Assembly: GCA_036345935.2 (NCBI GenBank)
Contig: JADWOT020001584.1
Span: 550,071-614,070, forward strand
Length of the DNA: 64,000 nucleotides
Direction of reading: 5' to 3'
Source of the DNA: Taenia hydatigena
Taxonomy: Eukaryota; Platyhelminthes; Cestoda; Cyclophyllidea; Taeniidae
The notes below the pieces were generated by a model. It worked only from the letters and a program-made list of their open reading frames with translations. It was not told the origin of the DNA and searched no databases. Made by a program: the position numbers and the translations under genes. Within the stretch, counting starts at the first letter, position 1, and each line of letters starts with the position of its first letter. Positions 36,188 through 47,839 of the stretch are shown here, one piece after another.

Positions 36188-36546
36188 TCAAACAGAGTGG
36201 AGGATGAGAATCACAAAGATGATGCAAAAGCAGCACCGCACCGAGAGATGAAGGAGGAGTTGTTGAGGCGCAGCTAGAAGGAAGAAAATAGAAAGCCTTT
36301 ACTTGACGCTATCATTTTTTTAAAAGACGGATTGATGGAAGAAGGGACAGCTAGAGTGGAGGTCTATCACTCACACAGCCCTCCACCGTCCATATGTTTG
36401 TTGCCGAGAGCGTTGTTGTATCTTTTGTCTGCATTGATGCTATTCGTAGAAGGTGCCGCTACCATCATTGCTACTGCTGTGGTCTGTAGGCATAGAACGG
36501 TGACCACTGTCAGCGCTAGTACTGAACTCGCTGACATGCGAGGCAT
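36188..36546 (-). CDS. Small secreted or membrane-anchored protein, family S copy 2 (85 aa, 2 exons)
   Basis: Paralogue of the gene at 5146-5463. Exon 1 is 36375-36546 and exon 2 is 36188-36273, with a phase-1 intron of 101 bases, donor GTGAGTGATAG (same context as copy 1) and acceptor CCTTCTAG. The start at 36546 gives MPRMSASSVLALTVVTVLCL, a signal peptide. The ATG homologous to copy 1 is five bases further upstream and is out of frame with it, so a small indel has moved the start. The middle is short and diverged, ending GGGL before the junction. Exon 2 encodes a Cys-containing hydrophobic end (CCFCIIFVILILHSV) very like copy 1. A likely polyadenylation signal (complement TTTATT) is at 36048-36053. 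It is head-to-head with the GST relic at 37232. Confidence 0.65.
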
Positions 36547-36683
36547 CGCATGGATGGCCGGGGCAGGGGATTAATAACGTGACAATGCCACGTTACCCCC
36601 TTTGAACGACCCTCTTAATCATCAACGAGGTGAATCGATAGAACTTTGGATACCACCTTGTTGATAGTGTATCCAATGTACAC

Positions 36684-36699
36684 GTCACATATATGTGAC
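36684..36699. repeat. P2 palindrome
   Basis: GTCACATATATGTGAC with CAC on the left and GCC on the right, about 140 bases upstream of the second S-family start, between it and the GST relic. Confidence 0.65.
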
Positions 36700-37231
36700 G
36701 CCTGATTTTCTATTACTAAACCAATATCACAGGTTCGCAAACTGTAATCATTAGTAGTTTTAACATTTAAGATTGTTTTGAAATGCTTAAAAATAGTTTG
36801 GATGTGTGGATTGCTGTTCCTGGACGAAGAACTAACACCAATTCAAATTAAGCCGTGGCGGTTGATGCCCTTCCAGCAGTGGATCTAGCAACGAATGCAT
36901 CAGAGGTGAGACAAGGTCTAAACGACAAACAGGCAAGTAAAATCGCAAAGCCAAGAAGGGAACAGACTATTCGTAGAGGTCAAACAGTCTTCTTGGGATT
37001 GGCCACTTGCATTTTGATGAATTGGACTTCTAGGTCAATTCACTTTAAATGGATGAGCCACACCAGTCATAGCCCACTTTGTTTACCCTACTAACAGCAT
37101 ATTTTAAAAAACCGAGATCGCAATTTGACGTACTTTTAATGGTTTCCAAAGAAAGTGGCGCCTGCGGTTTACACGAGGATGTGTATCCCTCTTTCATCAT
37201 GATGATTTGTGGCTATGTGCTTTGTGTCTAG

Positions 37232-37509
37232 ATCATTTATCCTTACTCTAACCTGTCCAGGCTGTTGATGCTACTGATTAATTTTGAGTCGATGTGTATG
37301 AATACGCATTCCAACCTTCAGGTCTATCAGTCGCTCTTCAAGACAAATAGATGGACTGCTTTGAATAGACATAAGTGTAGGTGAATCCCCGTTTCTGCTA
37401 AGGCCTAAGTTAATGTCCTGCTTTGTAGAACTTGTGCCTGCCATTAGATGATTACAGTGCTTCGAAGACGTTACGGTCTCGGCCTTGTACTGGAGCAAGT
37501 ACCAAGTGA
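37232..37509 (+). pseudogene. GST relic: exons 7 and 8 only
   Basis: Exon 7 (37232-37342) keeps its acceptor (TTTGTGTCTAG), its exact 111-base length and an open frame (IIYPYSNLSRLLM at the start), but the donor is mutated (AAG then ACAAAT). Exon 8 (37429-37509) keeps an acceptor and reads through the position of codon 202 to a later TGA, with CCTTGTACTGGAGCA matching the full-length tail. Exons 1-6 are not found upstream. It is probably the decayed counterpart of GST A next to the second S-family gene. Confidence 0.7.
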
Positions 37510-37683
37510 AGCGTTGGTGTTGCTGCTATCCCCTTTGTTTCGCTAGTTGATATGAATCGCGCCACCAGTGCTTGAGGTCAAATCCTGTTGACGCTGCATG
37601 CCAGATCTGTGCCTTTATTGCTAGTTATGTGTAGAAGGGAGAAGGAGTGGAGAAATGAGACTCCTTACGGTGTGGGATCGATG

Positions 37684-37704
37684 CTACTTACAATCTATTA
37701 GTAG
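37684..37704. repeat. P1 palindrome
   Basis: Arms CTACTTA and ATTAGTAG, downstream of the GST relic. Confidence 0.45.
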
Positions 37705-38394
37705 TTGTGTTGTTTCTCTCGTGGATTCACGTTTGACTCTGGTTTTAATCAATAAGTGACGATCCCCATGCTTTTGGCATGGATTTTGTGCCGAGATCTT
37801 AGCTACAATTTTTAGGTGGTTGACTAAATAATTAATTAGGTTATTTACAGCCCAAAAGGCGTGGCTGGGTCGGACCTTTCACCGGTGCTTAAGTGATGGT
37901 ACTGCTAATGACGTCCGTTGTCATTTATTCCCAAATATGCATAGTTATTAGAAAGAGGCGTATTTAAGGCCTGCAAACGTGTTGCCTTTGACGTGGGAGA
38001 TCACTGCCATCGCTGTTCGACAAAGGGTTGATCTAAAGTGCCTCTCTGCTGCCCAGTTTTATGGGATGACAAAATTCGGAAGAGTTTTAATTGGCAGCAG
38101 AGAATTCATTTCATTGTGTCTCTTTTAGGCGCAACAACTGATGCTGGTCTAGACAGGCACAGCGAGGTAAAGCCGGACGAAGAGCCCTAAGTGCGACACC
38201 ATCGTTGTAACTCCCAAGCATTCACGCAATGGCGCTTAGGCCTTAGCTCAGTGTGCACTACAGGTTTCTTCATTCAAGCCGTGAGATGTGCGCTGATGTA
38301 ATCCTCCAGAACAGAAATGGTTATTTGAGTGTACCTTGATCCCTTTGCATTACTTGCTATGGATGACTTGGCGAACCGAAGTTATGCTTCGGTC

Positions 38395-38460
38395 ATTGTG
38401 GTACTCATAAGGCGTGGTAGTAAACTGGTTGGGCTCGTTCAGCTAAACAGGACGAGCAAT
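38395..38460 (+). repeat. GST-array flank repeat, copy 2
   Basis: Carries GGTAGTAAACTGGTTGGGC and AAACAGGACGAG, matching the copies at 45.3 and 56.6 kb. Confidence 0.5.
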
Positions 38461-39659
38461 AAATCAAACTTAAATGTCATTCGTAAACACACATTACCCC
38501 CCACGAATCTGTTCTATTAGGTTTAGGAGAACATAATTGAATCGTAAATGAATGCGTGTTTGATGAAGTAATTGAATGAATAAATGAGACGTTTACGGAA
38601 AAATAAATGCATGCGTAAGCACGATGCGTTTGTGACCTTCGTCTTCTTTGTAGCATGGGTGAGCGCTCCGATTGTAATGCAGTGTATAAGAAAGTCGAGT
38701 CGTATTTTTTGTCAACACATCTGTTAGATTCAATGGTTTCACAAGGGGTACTTCCACACCGCTCCGGACATTTGGCCTTCCTTAAAACGTAAAAGCGGAT
38801 GTGAGAATATTGAGCGCTTGATATTAACTTCGGAACCATAGAAAGACGTAATTTACGTAGTGTAAACTTTTCAAAGTGTCCGCGTCGATGCGCACATTGA
38901 TTCCTCTGGGAACAACATAAATCGCCTGAAAGGGAACACTCAAACGGCAAGTCTACCTGCCGAGGTAACTGAATGGGCCGTTTGCCGGCGTTATTAGTGT
39001 AGATAGAGCTCTCGAGTGCCTTGGCTAAAACTTGCCTGAATTAAATGACTAAATATCTTTGAGGTCCCGACTGGCTAACTGACTGTCAACTTATTTGATG
39101 TTTTAAATTAAGAATCCAATTTTGTTCTAGGATTTTAACATAAAACCACCGTGAAAATGGCTGACGCTCTATACGCTTTCCTACCACGGAGAATTCGAGG
39201 GAATACCGAGCGTGGCTTCTCCAAGTTTCCTTTAGGACACAAAATAGAAGAAAATACTCGAACAGATAATGAATTTGCGGTAAAGAAGAACCGGGACTTG
39301 TAGCAAAGCTTGGAGGCCAATCCATCTGTTGAAGGCAAAACAAGTGATTGTAATCGGGAATAAGCAAATAGCTCTTTCAAAGTTTGCTTAACACCATATG
39401 GTTTGAAGTTTTCAAAGTTTTTACGCTATTTAACAAACGAGTTTTGGCGAATAGAGCTCTAAATGGAGCTTAAACTTACTATTATGCCATCAAATCAAGA
39501 CTGGGCACAAAGAGGTGTGCATTTTGTCCCATGAAATACACTTAAATTACTGTTGCATCGGTAAAATGTTTTAAAATGCAAATGATCAAATTTTTTAAGG
39601 AATTTTGTTGTTTTTCTATAATTTAATACCCTCCGTTCGTATCATTCATCCCCTCCTTG

Positions 39660-39687
39660 AAGGTCATTTGTATGTGCAATATATAAC
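39660..39687 (+). promoter_or_regulatory. GST D promoter: AAGGTCA element plus TATA box
   Basis: AAGGTCA at 39660-39666 (context TTGAAGGTCATTTG) is followed by GCAATATATAAC at about 39676-39687, some 60 bases before the ATG. The spacing is the same as in copy E. Confidence 0.55.
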
Positions 39688-39744
39688 ACTCTCCGTCTGG
39701 AATGGTCACTTTGCTCGCCTGCTTTTTTGCCTACTTGCACCACG

Positions 39745-41060
39745 ATGGCACCAATCCTTGGGTATTGGGATGGCAAAGGGGTGCGCACGTCATCTTTCTT
39801 GCAGCAGAAGGCTTGTGAATTTAAAATCGGCCGAAATTGGCGCCTTGGTGGCAATGATATTTGATATATCATCTAACAGCATGTACATTTTTCCTGTAAA
39901 CTATTCTTAATTCAACTCCATCGCGAACTATTTGCACCTGCTCAAAGGCAGTTTCATTCATTTTCGTTTCGGTTTGTTTGTTCTTGCCTAGCTCGGAGAA
40001 CAGATACGTCTTCTGTTGGCATACCTGGAAGTCGACTTCATTGACAGACGGTACAAGATTGGTTCAGGTAGGTGGGAGTTTTTTTGTCTTCACGCCTTCT
40101 CCAGCTGCGACTTACGATAGTAGTACATGCCTGCTGGACAGTTCCTCGCTCGGTTTAGACTTCCCAAATGTAGGTGAATAAGTTATGTTCTCTCTACCAC
40201 TAGCGTCTCCGGTAGTTGCCCTATTACATCGACGGCGACTTCAAATTGACTCATTTGAGGGCTATTGTGGAGTTCATTGCTGAGGTACATGGCATGAGTG
40301 AGTTTATTCATCATTCTTTGTCAATTTATTCTATCTGAATTTGTTGAGCTGTTCGCGTTTATCTTTTGCTTTAAAATCTAGTTCCCGAATGCGAAAAGCA
40401 GCGTGCGGTGTTGCGCATGCTTCAGTACGAGATAATGGACTTGCGCATGCCCCTTTTAATGACTTTTTTTGGTCCCGATTGTGTGAGTCGGTCCTCTCTA
40501 AAAAAATGGATTTCCGAAATTTTAAGTTACTTATGCAATCTAGTTCTCTGTGATTTTCTTGGTTTTGTAGGGGAAGTTAGGGTCTGGTTTTTTTAACATG
40601 CTAGCCCAGAGACTGCCTTACTTTGAGACCTATTTGGGTGGAAAACAGTGGCTCACTGGCGAAAAGGCGAGTGTATTGTAGACCATCATTTTATAATGGT
40701 CAGCTATTTGTTTGTTGTTAAGTAAGATGGTATTCTGGGTGGCACGATTGTTGTTCTTTCCGTGTCCAATGGTAGGGTGTGTCAATGCCGATGTTGTCTC
40801 CTTTGTGTGTAGATAAACTATCCCGACTTTGCTCTGTGCGATCTGCTGATGCAGATAACAAGGTTTGAGCCAACATATTTGAAGGGGTATCCCAAGCTGC
40901 AGGCCTACTTGTCACGTTTCGAGGTAATTTGACGCGCTGTTTAACATTGGTGAAAGTGTGAGTTGGGGTACTATCAGTCGAGTTTTCCTGTCATCTTTCG
41001 TAATTTTTTTTTTTCTTTCAGAACTTGCCCGAACTGAGGGATTACCTCGCTGTGAATTAG
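39745..41060 (+). CDS. Mu-class GST-like protein, copy D (201 aa, truncated tail, glutathione site degraded)
   Basis: Exons are 39745-39780, 39992-40067, 40105-40169, 40216-40297, 40382-40482, 40571-40666, 40813-40923 and 41022-41060, all with the family lengths and phases, so the frame is intact. The intron after exon 6 has a GC donor (AAG then GCGAGT). Tyr7, Asn59 and Leu60 remain, but Trp46 is Cys, Lys50 is Ser, Gln72-Ser73 are His-Leu and Tyr116 is Phe. Classical glutathione conjugation therefore looks impaired. Codon 202 is TAG where full-length copies have GAG; the downstream sequence still resembles the lost tail (CCTTGCAATGGAGCAAT). It is either a young pseudogene still splicable or a protein with a new, perhaps ligand-binding, role. 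Confidence 0.75.
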
Positions 41061-42072
41061 TTTAACGCCCGGCCTTGCAATGGAGCAATCCCAATGTGAT
41101 CGCCTTCGTCGTTGTGTTGTTGGTTCTTCTTTTTGACATTATTTTGCCCAATTTTATGAATTATGTGATTTATAAATTGAAGTTATTTGGAGGGGGTGCT
41201 GCTTGTGTTGAGGACGGATGAAGACAATTTGGGTTTTCTCCTGGAAGAGTGCTATGCAAGTGTGAACCGGCAGAGGCCTCTGATGCCAGTATTCACGCGG
41301 TCGTTATTTTGGGGAAGTAACTGTCTCATGAGCTCTCCATTAATTCAGAGAGTACCTCCCGTGGCATCTTCAAGTCTTCGTCACTGAAGAAGTCGCATTA
41401 GGAAGCCAATTTTACTACCTATTAAATGTAATCCTACCTGAAATCGCCACGCTACTCCTCCATGGAACTAAATACGATTGAGGGAAGACGCAGGCCCAAC
41501 GGCAGTCTGAACGAGGCAAGTGGTGTGAGTTTCCGTGAAGCATGAGCTGCTCAAGTCATGAACTAGTTCTGTGGCTCATTGCGATGCAATCTTCCTGCTA
41601 GGGTTGCTACTACCTGCTCACCTCCGTTAGAAGAGCACCACTAAATTTGCCGGCCGAATTCCCATAGGCTGCATTTCACTCTCACTTAGTGTCCCTCTGC
41701 CGATGCGACCGCGGTGTAGCAATGCGGATATTTGTGATGGCCGCTGGGGCATTTGTGAGGATGTTAGTAAACTGGGAGGTACGTTAAGTTAAAAAGGCAG
41801 GAGATGTGTGCTTGTCGCCGCAACAAATGAGACAATGCTGCACATTAACATTTACTTGAGGCATGGGTATGCGTCATGTCTTCTCGCGCGAATTTCGCTT
41901 GACGTGGCCACGATGCACCAACTTTGTCAGCCGCCATCCGTTTGATCGCGTCTCACGCCTACACAATGTCATTCTAACAAGGCAACTGTGAATCGGTAGA
42001 AGACACCAAGAATTTTGAGAAGTGTGCTCACGAGGGCGACCCGAAGAGTTTGATGGTACATTCAGCTATAGG

Positions 42073-42258
42073 TGTAGCGTCCCGAGGCTCCCTCGAAAGC
42101 AAAAGAAGGCAGAATGCTAAGGTAGAATACATATATTCACCGGACAGAGGAAAAAAGGCTGCTGGCATGGCTCAGAGGCCAGCCCACGCAGCTAGGGCAA
42201 TATGGCCACCTCTGTGACCTTGATAGAAATCGGCAGCACAAAGAGATAAAGTACTACA
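42073..42258 (-). mobile_element. Solo LTR-like element, 186 bp, with 5-bp target duplication
   Basis: On the plus strand it runs TGTAGCGTCCCGAGGC to GTACTACA, the reverse complement of the element at 29281-29465. It is flanked on both sides by ATAGG (42068-42072 and 42259-42263). The perfect duplication shows a clean insertion. Confidence 0.82.
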
Positions 42259-43086
42259 ATAGGCAAGACTTGATTGTGCGGTGCTAGTGACGGCAATGGT
42301 AATCAAGAAGACACATAAAATCTAATTTAGCAAGGTGGGTTATTTGTGAATTTCCAATACAATTTGCAAACACATGGCGTAGACACATATTTGATATTCG
42401 AACCACATGTAATGCATACACTTTGGAAATGAGGCCAGTAAGCACTAACCCCTAGACGGTGGTGGCCCCACAAAATCCCAACGAAACGAAGGCAGGACAA
42501 TAACTTTTTCCGTAAAATCCAATTACTCGTCAACTCTCATCGGGCAACTTAGACACTAAATATTTACTCCGTACTGTCTTCCTCGAAGAAATCAGGCGAA
42601 ACACAGTGGGAGGATAAAGAATTGCTTAATGCGATAAACATGCCACCCCACGGAGGCTATGTTTAATAAAGGGGAAAAGAGTGGCTAAATCTGTAAAGTA
42701 CTAATAGGCCGAAACATGATAACGTGAAAGAATGAATTAAAAAGTAGTTGAGCAGATTGCGCAACTTCGCACTAAAATTGCAAGTCTATATTCATTTTTG
42801 ATTTTCCAAAAACAAGCTTCTTCTGGCAGTTTAATTTAAAGATGCTACATATTTTGCATTTAAGTGTTCAACAATCAGTAATTTATGCGGCCAAAACATT
42901 TTTTAAAAGTGATTAAGTATCCGATGTGACTTCAGGGCAGCAATTTCCGAAAAAGCACGAATGCATTGATAAAAGTCAATTACGACAAAGCCATTAATTA
43001 TTGCCCATGCAAAACCGTACTTAGATTTTTTAATTTTTACCGTTTGTTATTACCAATCGTTGTTTACGCGACTCAGATCCTTTTTA

Positions 43087-43112
43087 AAGGTCAGCCTAGT
43101 GTGCAATATATA
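43087..43112 (+). promoter_or_regulatory. GST E promoter: AAGGTCA element plus TATA box
   Basis: AAGGTCA at 43087-43093 is followed by GTGCAATATATAG at 43101-43112, about 64 bases before the ATG. The GTGCAATATATA block is identical to that of copy D. Confidence 0.55.
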
Positions 43113-43175
43113 GCAGCCTCGGTCTGGAATGAAGGCTTGCTTTGCGTACCCGCGTTTCTGTCTGTCTACACCACA

Positions 43176-44471
43176 ATGGCACCCGTTCTTGGATATTGGA
43201 ATGTTAAAGGGGTATGCACGATACCTTTCTTGCGGCAAAATGCATATGAACTCTTGGTGTCGATGTTATTTTTATTATATCTTGTGCCCCATTCATTTGT
43301 TTTTAAAACTTGTATCCATTTAGCCTGACTAAAACCATTTTTACTTGCTTGCAAATAATTTAACTCACCTTTTGAATCCTTTTTGCTCAGCTTGGGGAAC
43401 AAATTCGTCTTCTCCTGAAATACCTGGGAGTAGAGTTCGTCGACAAGCAATACAAGCTCGGTCCACGTACGTGACAGTGTTTTGCGTCTTACCCGCCTTA
43501 TACAGCTCCTACCTACGATAAGAGTGGGTGGCTGCCAGACAAGTTCTCACTGGGTCTCGATATTCCCAATGTAGGTTGTCGCTTCATGTTCTATCTACGA
43601 CTAACGTCTCCGATAGTTGCCTTACTACATTGATGGCGACTTCAAATTGACCCAGTCGGGGGCTATTATGGAGTATATTGCTGATATGCATGGCATGAGT
43701 AAGTACATATTGTTTGTTGTTTGTTGATTTGTCTGTATTAATTGTGTGTTGTGCTTGAATTCCAGTTCCCGAATGCAAAAAGCGACGTGCTGTGCTGCAC
43801 ATGCTCCAGTGCGAGGTTGTAGACTTACGCATGGCCTTCGCGCGCTCCCATTACGGTTCTGATTGTGTAAGCATGGTTTTTCGTGGAAACATTAATGCTA
43901 ATTCAAAACGTGGAATTGCTTTTGAATCCTTTTTACTTCTCAAGGAGAAGTTGAGGCCGGCTTTCTTGGAGACGCTGGCACAGAAGCTGCCGCAGTTTGA
44001 GGCCTTCTTGAATGAAAAGCAATGGCTTACCGGGGAAAAGGTCAGTCAATTGTCAACTACTGAGTAGGTTATATTGCTTTGTGGCGTCTTATTGCAATTT
44101 TTTTGGAATTGCTAGCACTACAGATGGAGTGATTGTTTCATCACTTGTCGGCTCTAAAGATTTGGGGTTATTGATATATTTTACATGCTTGTTGGTAGGG
44201 TGTGTCAACGCAGGTTTTGCCTCTTTTGTGTAGATCAACTATCCCGACTTTGCTCTCTGCGATTTGTTGATGCAAATGATGGAATCTGAGCCAGCATGTC
44301 TGGAGAAGCATCCCATACTGCAGGCTTACCTAGCGCGTTTCAAGGTAATGAAATGGATTGCTTACACCTGGCTTAATTGTGGCTGTGTGGTGGCCTTAGT
44401 TTCCGATTTTTCGGTGATTCATTCCTTTGCAGAACTTGCCTGAACTGGAACATTATTTATCTTCGAAGTAA
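43176..44471 (+). CDS. Mu-class glutathione S-transferase, copy E (201 aa, truncated tail)
   Basis: Exons are 43176-43211, 43391-43466, 43506-43570, 43617-43698, 43766-43866, 43945-44040, 44234-44344 and 44433-44471, all GT-AG. It starts [12 protein letters not shown] with Tyr7. Trp46, Lys50, Asn59, Leu60, Gln72, Ser73 and Tyr116 are present, so the glutathione site looks functional. Residue 38 is Pro rather than Ala or Gly. Codon 202 is TAA, so the last 18 residues of the usual Mu tail, which lie over the hydrophobic substrate pocket, are absent; in addition several bases of the old tail are deleted after the stop. AATAAA is at 44595-44600. Confidence 0.88.
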
Positions 44472-45269
44472 TTCTTGCAATGGAGCGATTTGAAAATGGC
44501 GTCGTGGCAATTAGGTAATTGCTCTTGTCGCGGTGCCGCTGCTTACACCTTTCATCATTATTTTGCTTGGTTTTATGAATCGTTTAAGTAGTGAAATAAA
44601 ATCAACTTTTTCGAGTTGGCGTCTTTTGGCTGTTTTCTGAGCAGTTGAGAAAGGTGGAAGGAATTGAGGTGATGGTCCGTGCGTTCTGCAGCACTTGTTT
44701 CCTTCTTGACAAGTCATTTGGTGTGAGTGTTGCATGTGTTTAGGATGCTATGGTGGGAATTGGAATTCTCCCCCAAAAGGGTGGTTTGCGAATTTCCAAT
44801 GAATTGAGAGTAACGAATTGCCATTGTCATTACACTTTGTCTCTTCGCATGCCTCATTTGGTAGAGTCTGAAACTAAGAAGCCTCTGTGTTCAAGCTCTG
44901 TACTGGTTTGATGCAGTCGGCCACCTATTGGCCGCGGCAATGGAAGAATCACTTCAGCCTAATAAGGGAGTCTATTTTTGCTGATTACCTTCCTCTACTC
45001 TGTTTTGGAATTAGCCACTCTCTTTGTGAGGAACACTGAGCCTATCTCTCCGTTGACGCTAACAGCTATTTTTTGTCCGATTACTTGCCACTGGATTCTT
45101 TTCGGAGCCTTTCTTCACGTGGCACTCCACACTAACCCCAATAGGCGACTCAAAAACAGACGAAAACTGTTTGAACTAATGGAATGGAGTCACATTCTCG
45201 TCCCCTCGTAGAAACACTACAATCGGACTGGTTGTACTGCCTCACATTGCCACGCTTCCTCTTGGTCAC

Positions 45270-45370
45270 GAAGGAGCCCCACATGGTTATCCAAGGTGTC
45301 GTCCGAAGGCAGGATTCGGTCGCCGAAGGTAGTAGTAAACAGGTTGGTGTGTCCACTTGAACAAGACACG
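45270..45370 (+). repeat. GST-array flank repeat, copy 3
   Basis: Carries CACATGGTTATCCAAGGTG and GGTAGTAGTAAACAGGTTGG, matching the copies at 34.2, 53.2 and 56.6 kb. Confidence 0.5.
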
Positions 45371-45905
45371 ATGTGTGTGTTTTATGCAGCTGTTTTTTCG
45401 TTACCATCTGTAAACATCCGTCACTTCTGTCTGCTCTGAGGTTTTGGGTGGAGTGCTAATGCGCCTCAGCTTGATAGACTGAGCTAATGATGACAAGTAC
45501 ACATCACTAATGGCCGCCACAAACCACAGCATAAACAACCGATCAAGGCGGACCTCGAAAAAGAGGCCATGTCATTGAGGTTTCTTTCTGTCAAAGAATG
45601 GCACTGGTGGACGTCTGTGTGATGGTTGAATTTATTGTGAGATGAGGTTGTCATGAAATTGTCAGGCTGGTGAACTCGGCATTAGGCCTAATCACACAGG
45701 TTGCTCATGAAGATTGCTGCTAGGTGCTACCAGCCCTCGTTGAAAGCCTCATTTGAGTTGGACCACCAATCAACGTGATCCGGTTGTCAAGGTCACACCA
45801 GACGACCAATGGTAGACCTTCATTACAACAAAGAGCCCTGTTTAAACCTAAGTAAAGTAGTGGTTAGTGGCTGGGGTGTGTCAACGCGGAAGTTGTCCCC
45901 TTAAT

Positions 45906-45990
45906 TTGACTTGGGTCTGTGCGAGGTGTTGATCGAGACGAGGCCGGAGCCAACATGTCTGAGGGGTGCAGACCTACCTGTCGCAGAGGC
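45906..45990 (+). pseudogene. GST relic: exon 7 fragment
   Basis: TGGTGTGTCAACGC-like intron sequence followed by GACTTGGGTCTGTGCGAGG, GAGCCAACATGTCTG and GCAGACCTACCTGTCGC aligns in order with the end of intron 6 and exon 7 of copies D and E. The frame and the acceptor are lost and internal bases are deleted. No other exon is evident. Confidence 0.6.
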
Positions 45991-47089
45991 AATAATTTAA
46001 ACAGAACGAGATTAATTTTCGGTGCAGTCTTCAATGACATTTGTGAAAACACATGGCACAACCACATATCTCATGCTTGCCTGGGTCCACTTTGTTTGGG
46101 GCAGGCGATCTATCGATATAAACTTCTCGGCTAAGCCGATTTCACCGGCTCCCTTGGCTGTGCTGGACCCTAAGCTTCGCCTGTAGGCTAATAAAGCTTG
46201 TCAATCTCTCCTATGAGACTAAAATATAGAATGCCTTTATCAACCTCTTCTTCCCAACTAAAGGTCTGGCTGCTGAGGGAGAAAACAAAATTTAGAGAAT
46301 TACAATAAAACCATCTCTTCATGGTCGTTGACTTCCATTAAGGTAGGAATGAAGGAAAAAGTGGGACGGAGATGAGTCCAAGTAGGCAAGGGTAAACAAA
46401 AGGGTGTAGAAAGGAATTTATAGATGTCTCGATGGTCCCGCGTGCGTCCCTGTGTTGTTACGGTGGTCAGGAGCTAGAAACCTCGATCTGAAGGTCTACA
46501 TATCAAACTAGGTAGGCATCAGAGTCAAATAACATTTTTCCGGGACCAGCATATAGACCTCACTCGATTTTAGCCTCCGTCGATGCCTTTCTATGCCTCT
46601 CGATACCGTCGTAAATTTGCATAGAGGCCAATAGAATCATGGACCTTAGTCGAACCGATGTCAGATCAGAGGTCTCCACTTTGTGGTTTTCTGTGGTTTT
46701 CCTACGTGGTGTCTGATTTCGAATAATCGTATTGGTTGGGGCCAAGGTCACCGCACACAACTATGTCAAGGTCACGATAATACGCTACTACGTACGAAAA
46801 CGCCTTTCACTCACAAGATGCGGCAGGTGAAAACCACTCGCAGCTGTGGGATCGTCCCGCACATGCAGGGGCTTCCACTGGCGTTCATCAAGCAGATCTG
46901 TGCACAAGGATGGTGGTGGCGGAGGAATGGCGATCCCTGGACAAGTGTTCTCGCGTGGTCACTACGCAATAGCACGGCGGTGGGGTAACCGGCCCCATAG
47001 AAGGCACCCACCCGGAGCTTATGCACACAAAATTCCATCTGCATTTCACCATTCGTCTTTATGCATATTCGTCCGATCATTTGCCAGCC

Positions 47090-47600
47090 TCTACTCTCTG
47101 ACACCTCTTCTTACCGTCCCTCAAGCCTTTTCCTTTTCACACCTCACGTCTCTTTCCTTGAACCTTTCCTCATACTAAAACTACCTCCATTCACACTAAC
47201 ATTAACATTCTCTCCCACTTTCTCCACTTCCACGTCCAATCCTCTACTTGTACACTCATAGTGGACTGCTTCACCCTCACTCTTCCCCCCAGTTTACACA
47301 TGTCTATTCCTTCCTTCCTTTCCTCTCGCTCTCCGTCCCATCACTTACTCCTTGCCACACAGCCTTATACACGTGCATGTCTTGCCTACTTATTTTGACT
47401 GCTTCCCTTTCCTTGATGTTGCGTTAACCTCGTTCGTCCACCACACGTCATTCAAACGAGTCCTCGTCTTCTTACTCACTTACTCGACTTCCACTACCCG
47501 CAACCCCTCACCATTCCCAACCACCCCAACACCACACAACATGCAATCATCTATGTGCTCTCCTCATTTCTCCTTCCTCCATTTAACAACGGATTAGACA
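47090..47600 (+). repeat. Pyrimidine-rich low-complexity tract
   Basis: About 500 bases strongly enriched in C and T on the plus strand, with many CTTCC and CACTT runs. No coding signal is seen. Confidence 0.5.
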
Positions 47601-47839
47601 TTAGGCACTTCATCGTTCTCTCAACCTCCCTACTGTGAGATTTATGCCAAACGCATTTTTCCTTCACACGAAGCGTTGTTGCGTGAGGGTCTCAACCCAC
47701 TAAAAGGATTGAAGGAAAAGGAGAAGAGGGTAGAGCTCACAGCATCCCTCTTTAGCGTAGTTTAGGTGACCTATTCACTGATAATCCAACAATTGCAACC
47801 CTATCCACGCACTGTGCGGAACTAGTGGGCTACCTTCAC

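Noticed and set aside
46683..47180. Open frames around 46.7-47.2 kb
   Set aside because: Several overlapping frames of about 100 codons on both strands with no domain and no splice sites in agreement.
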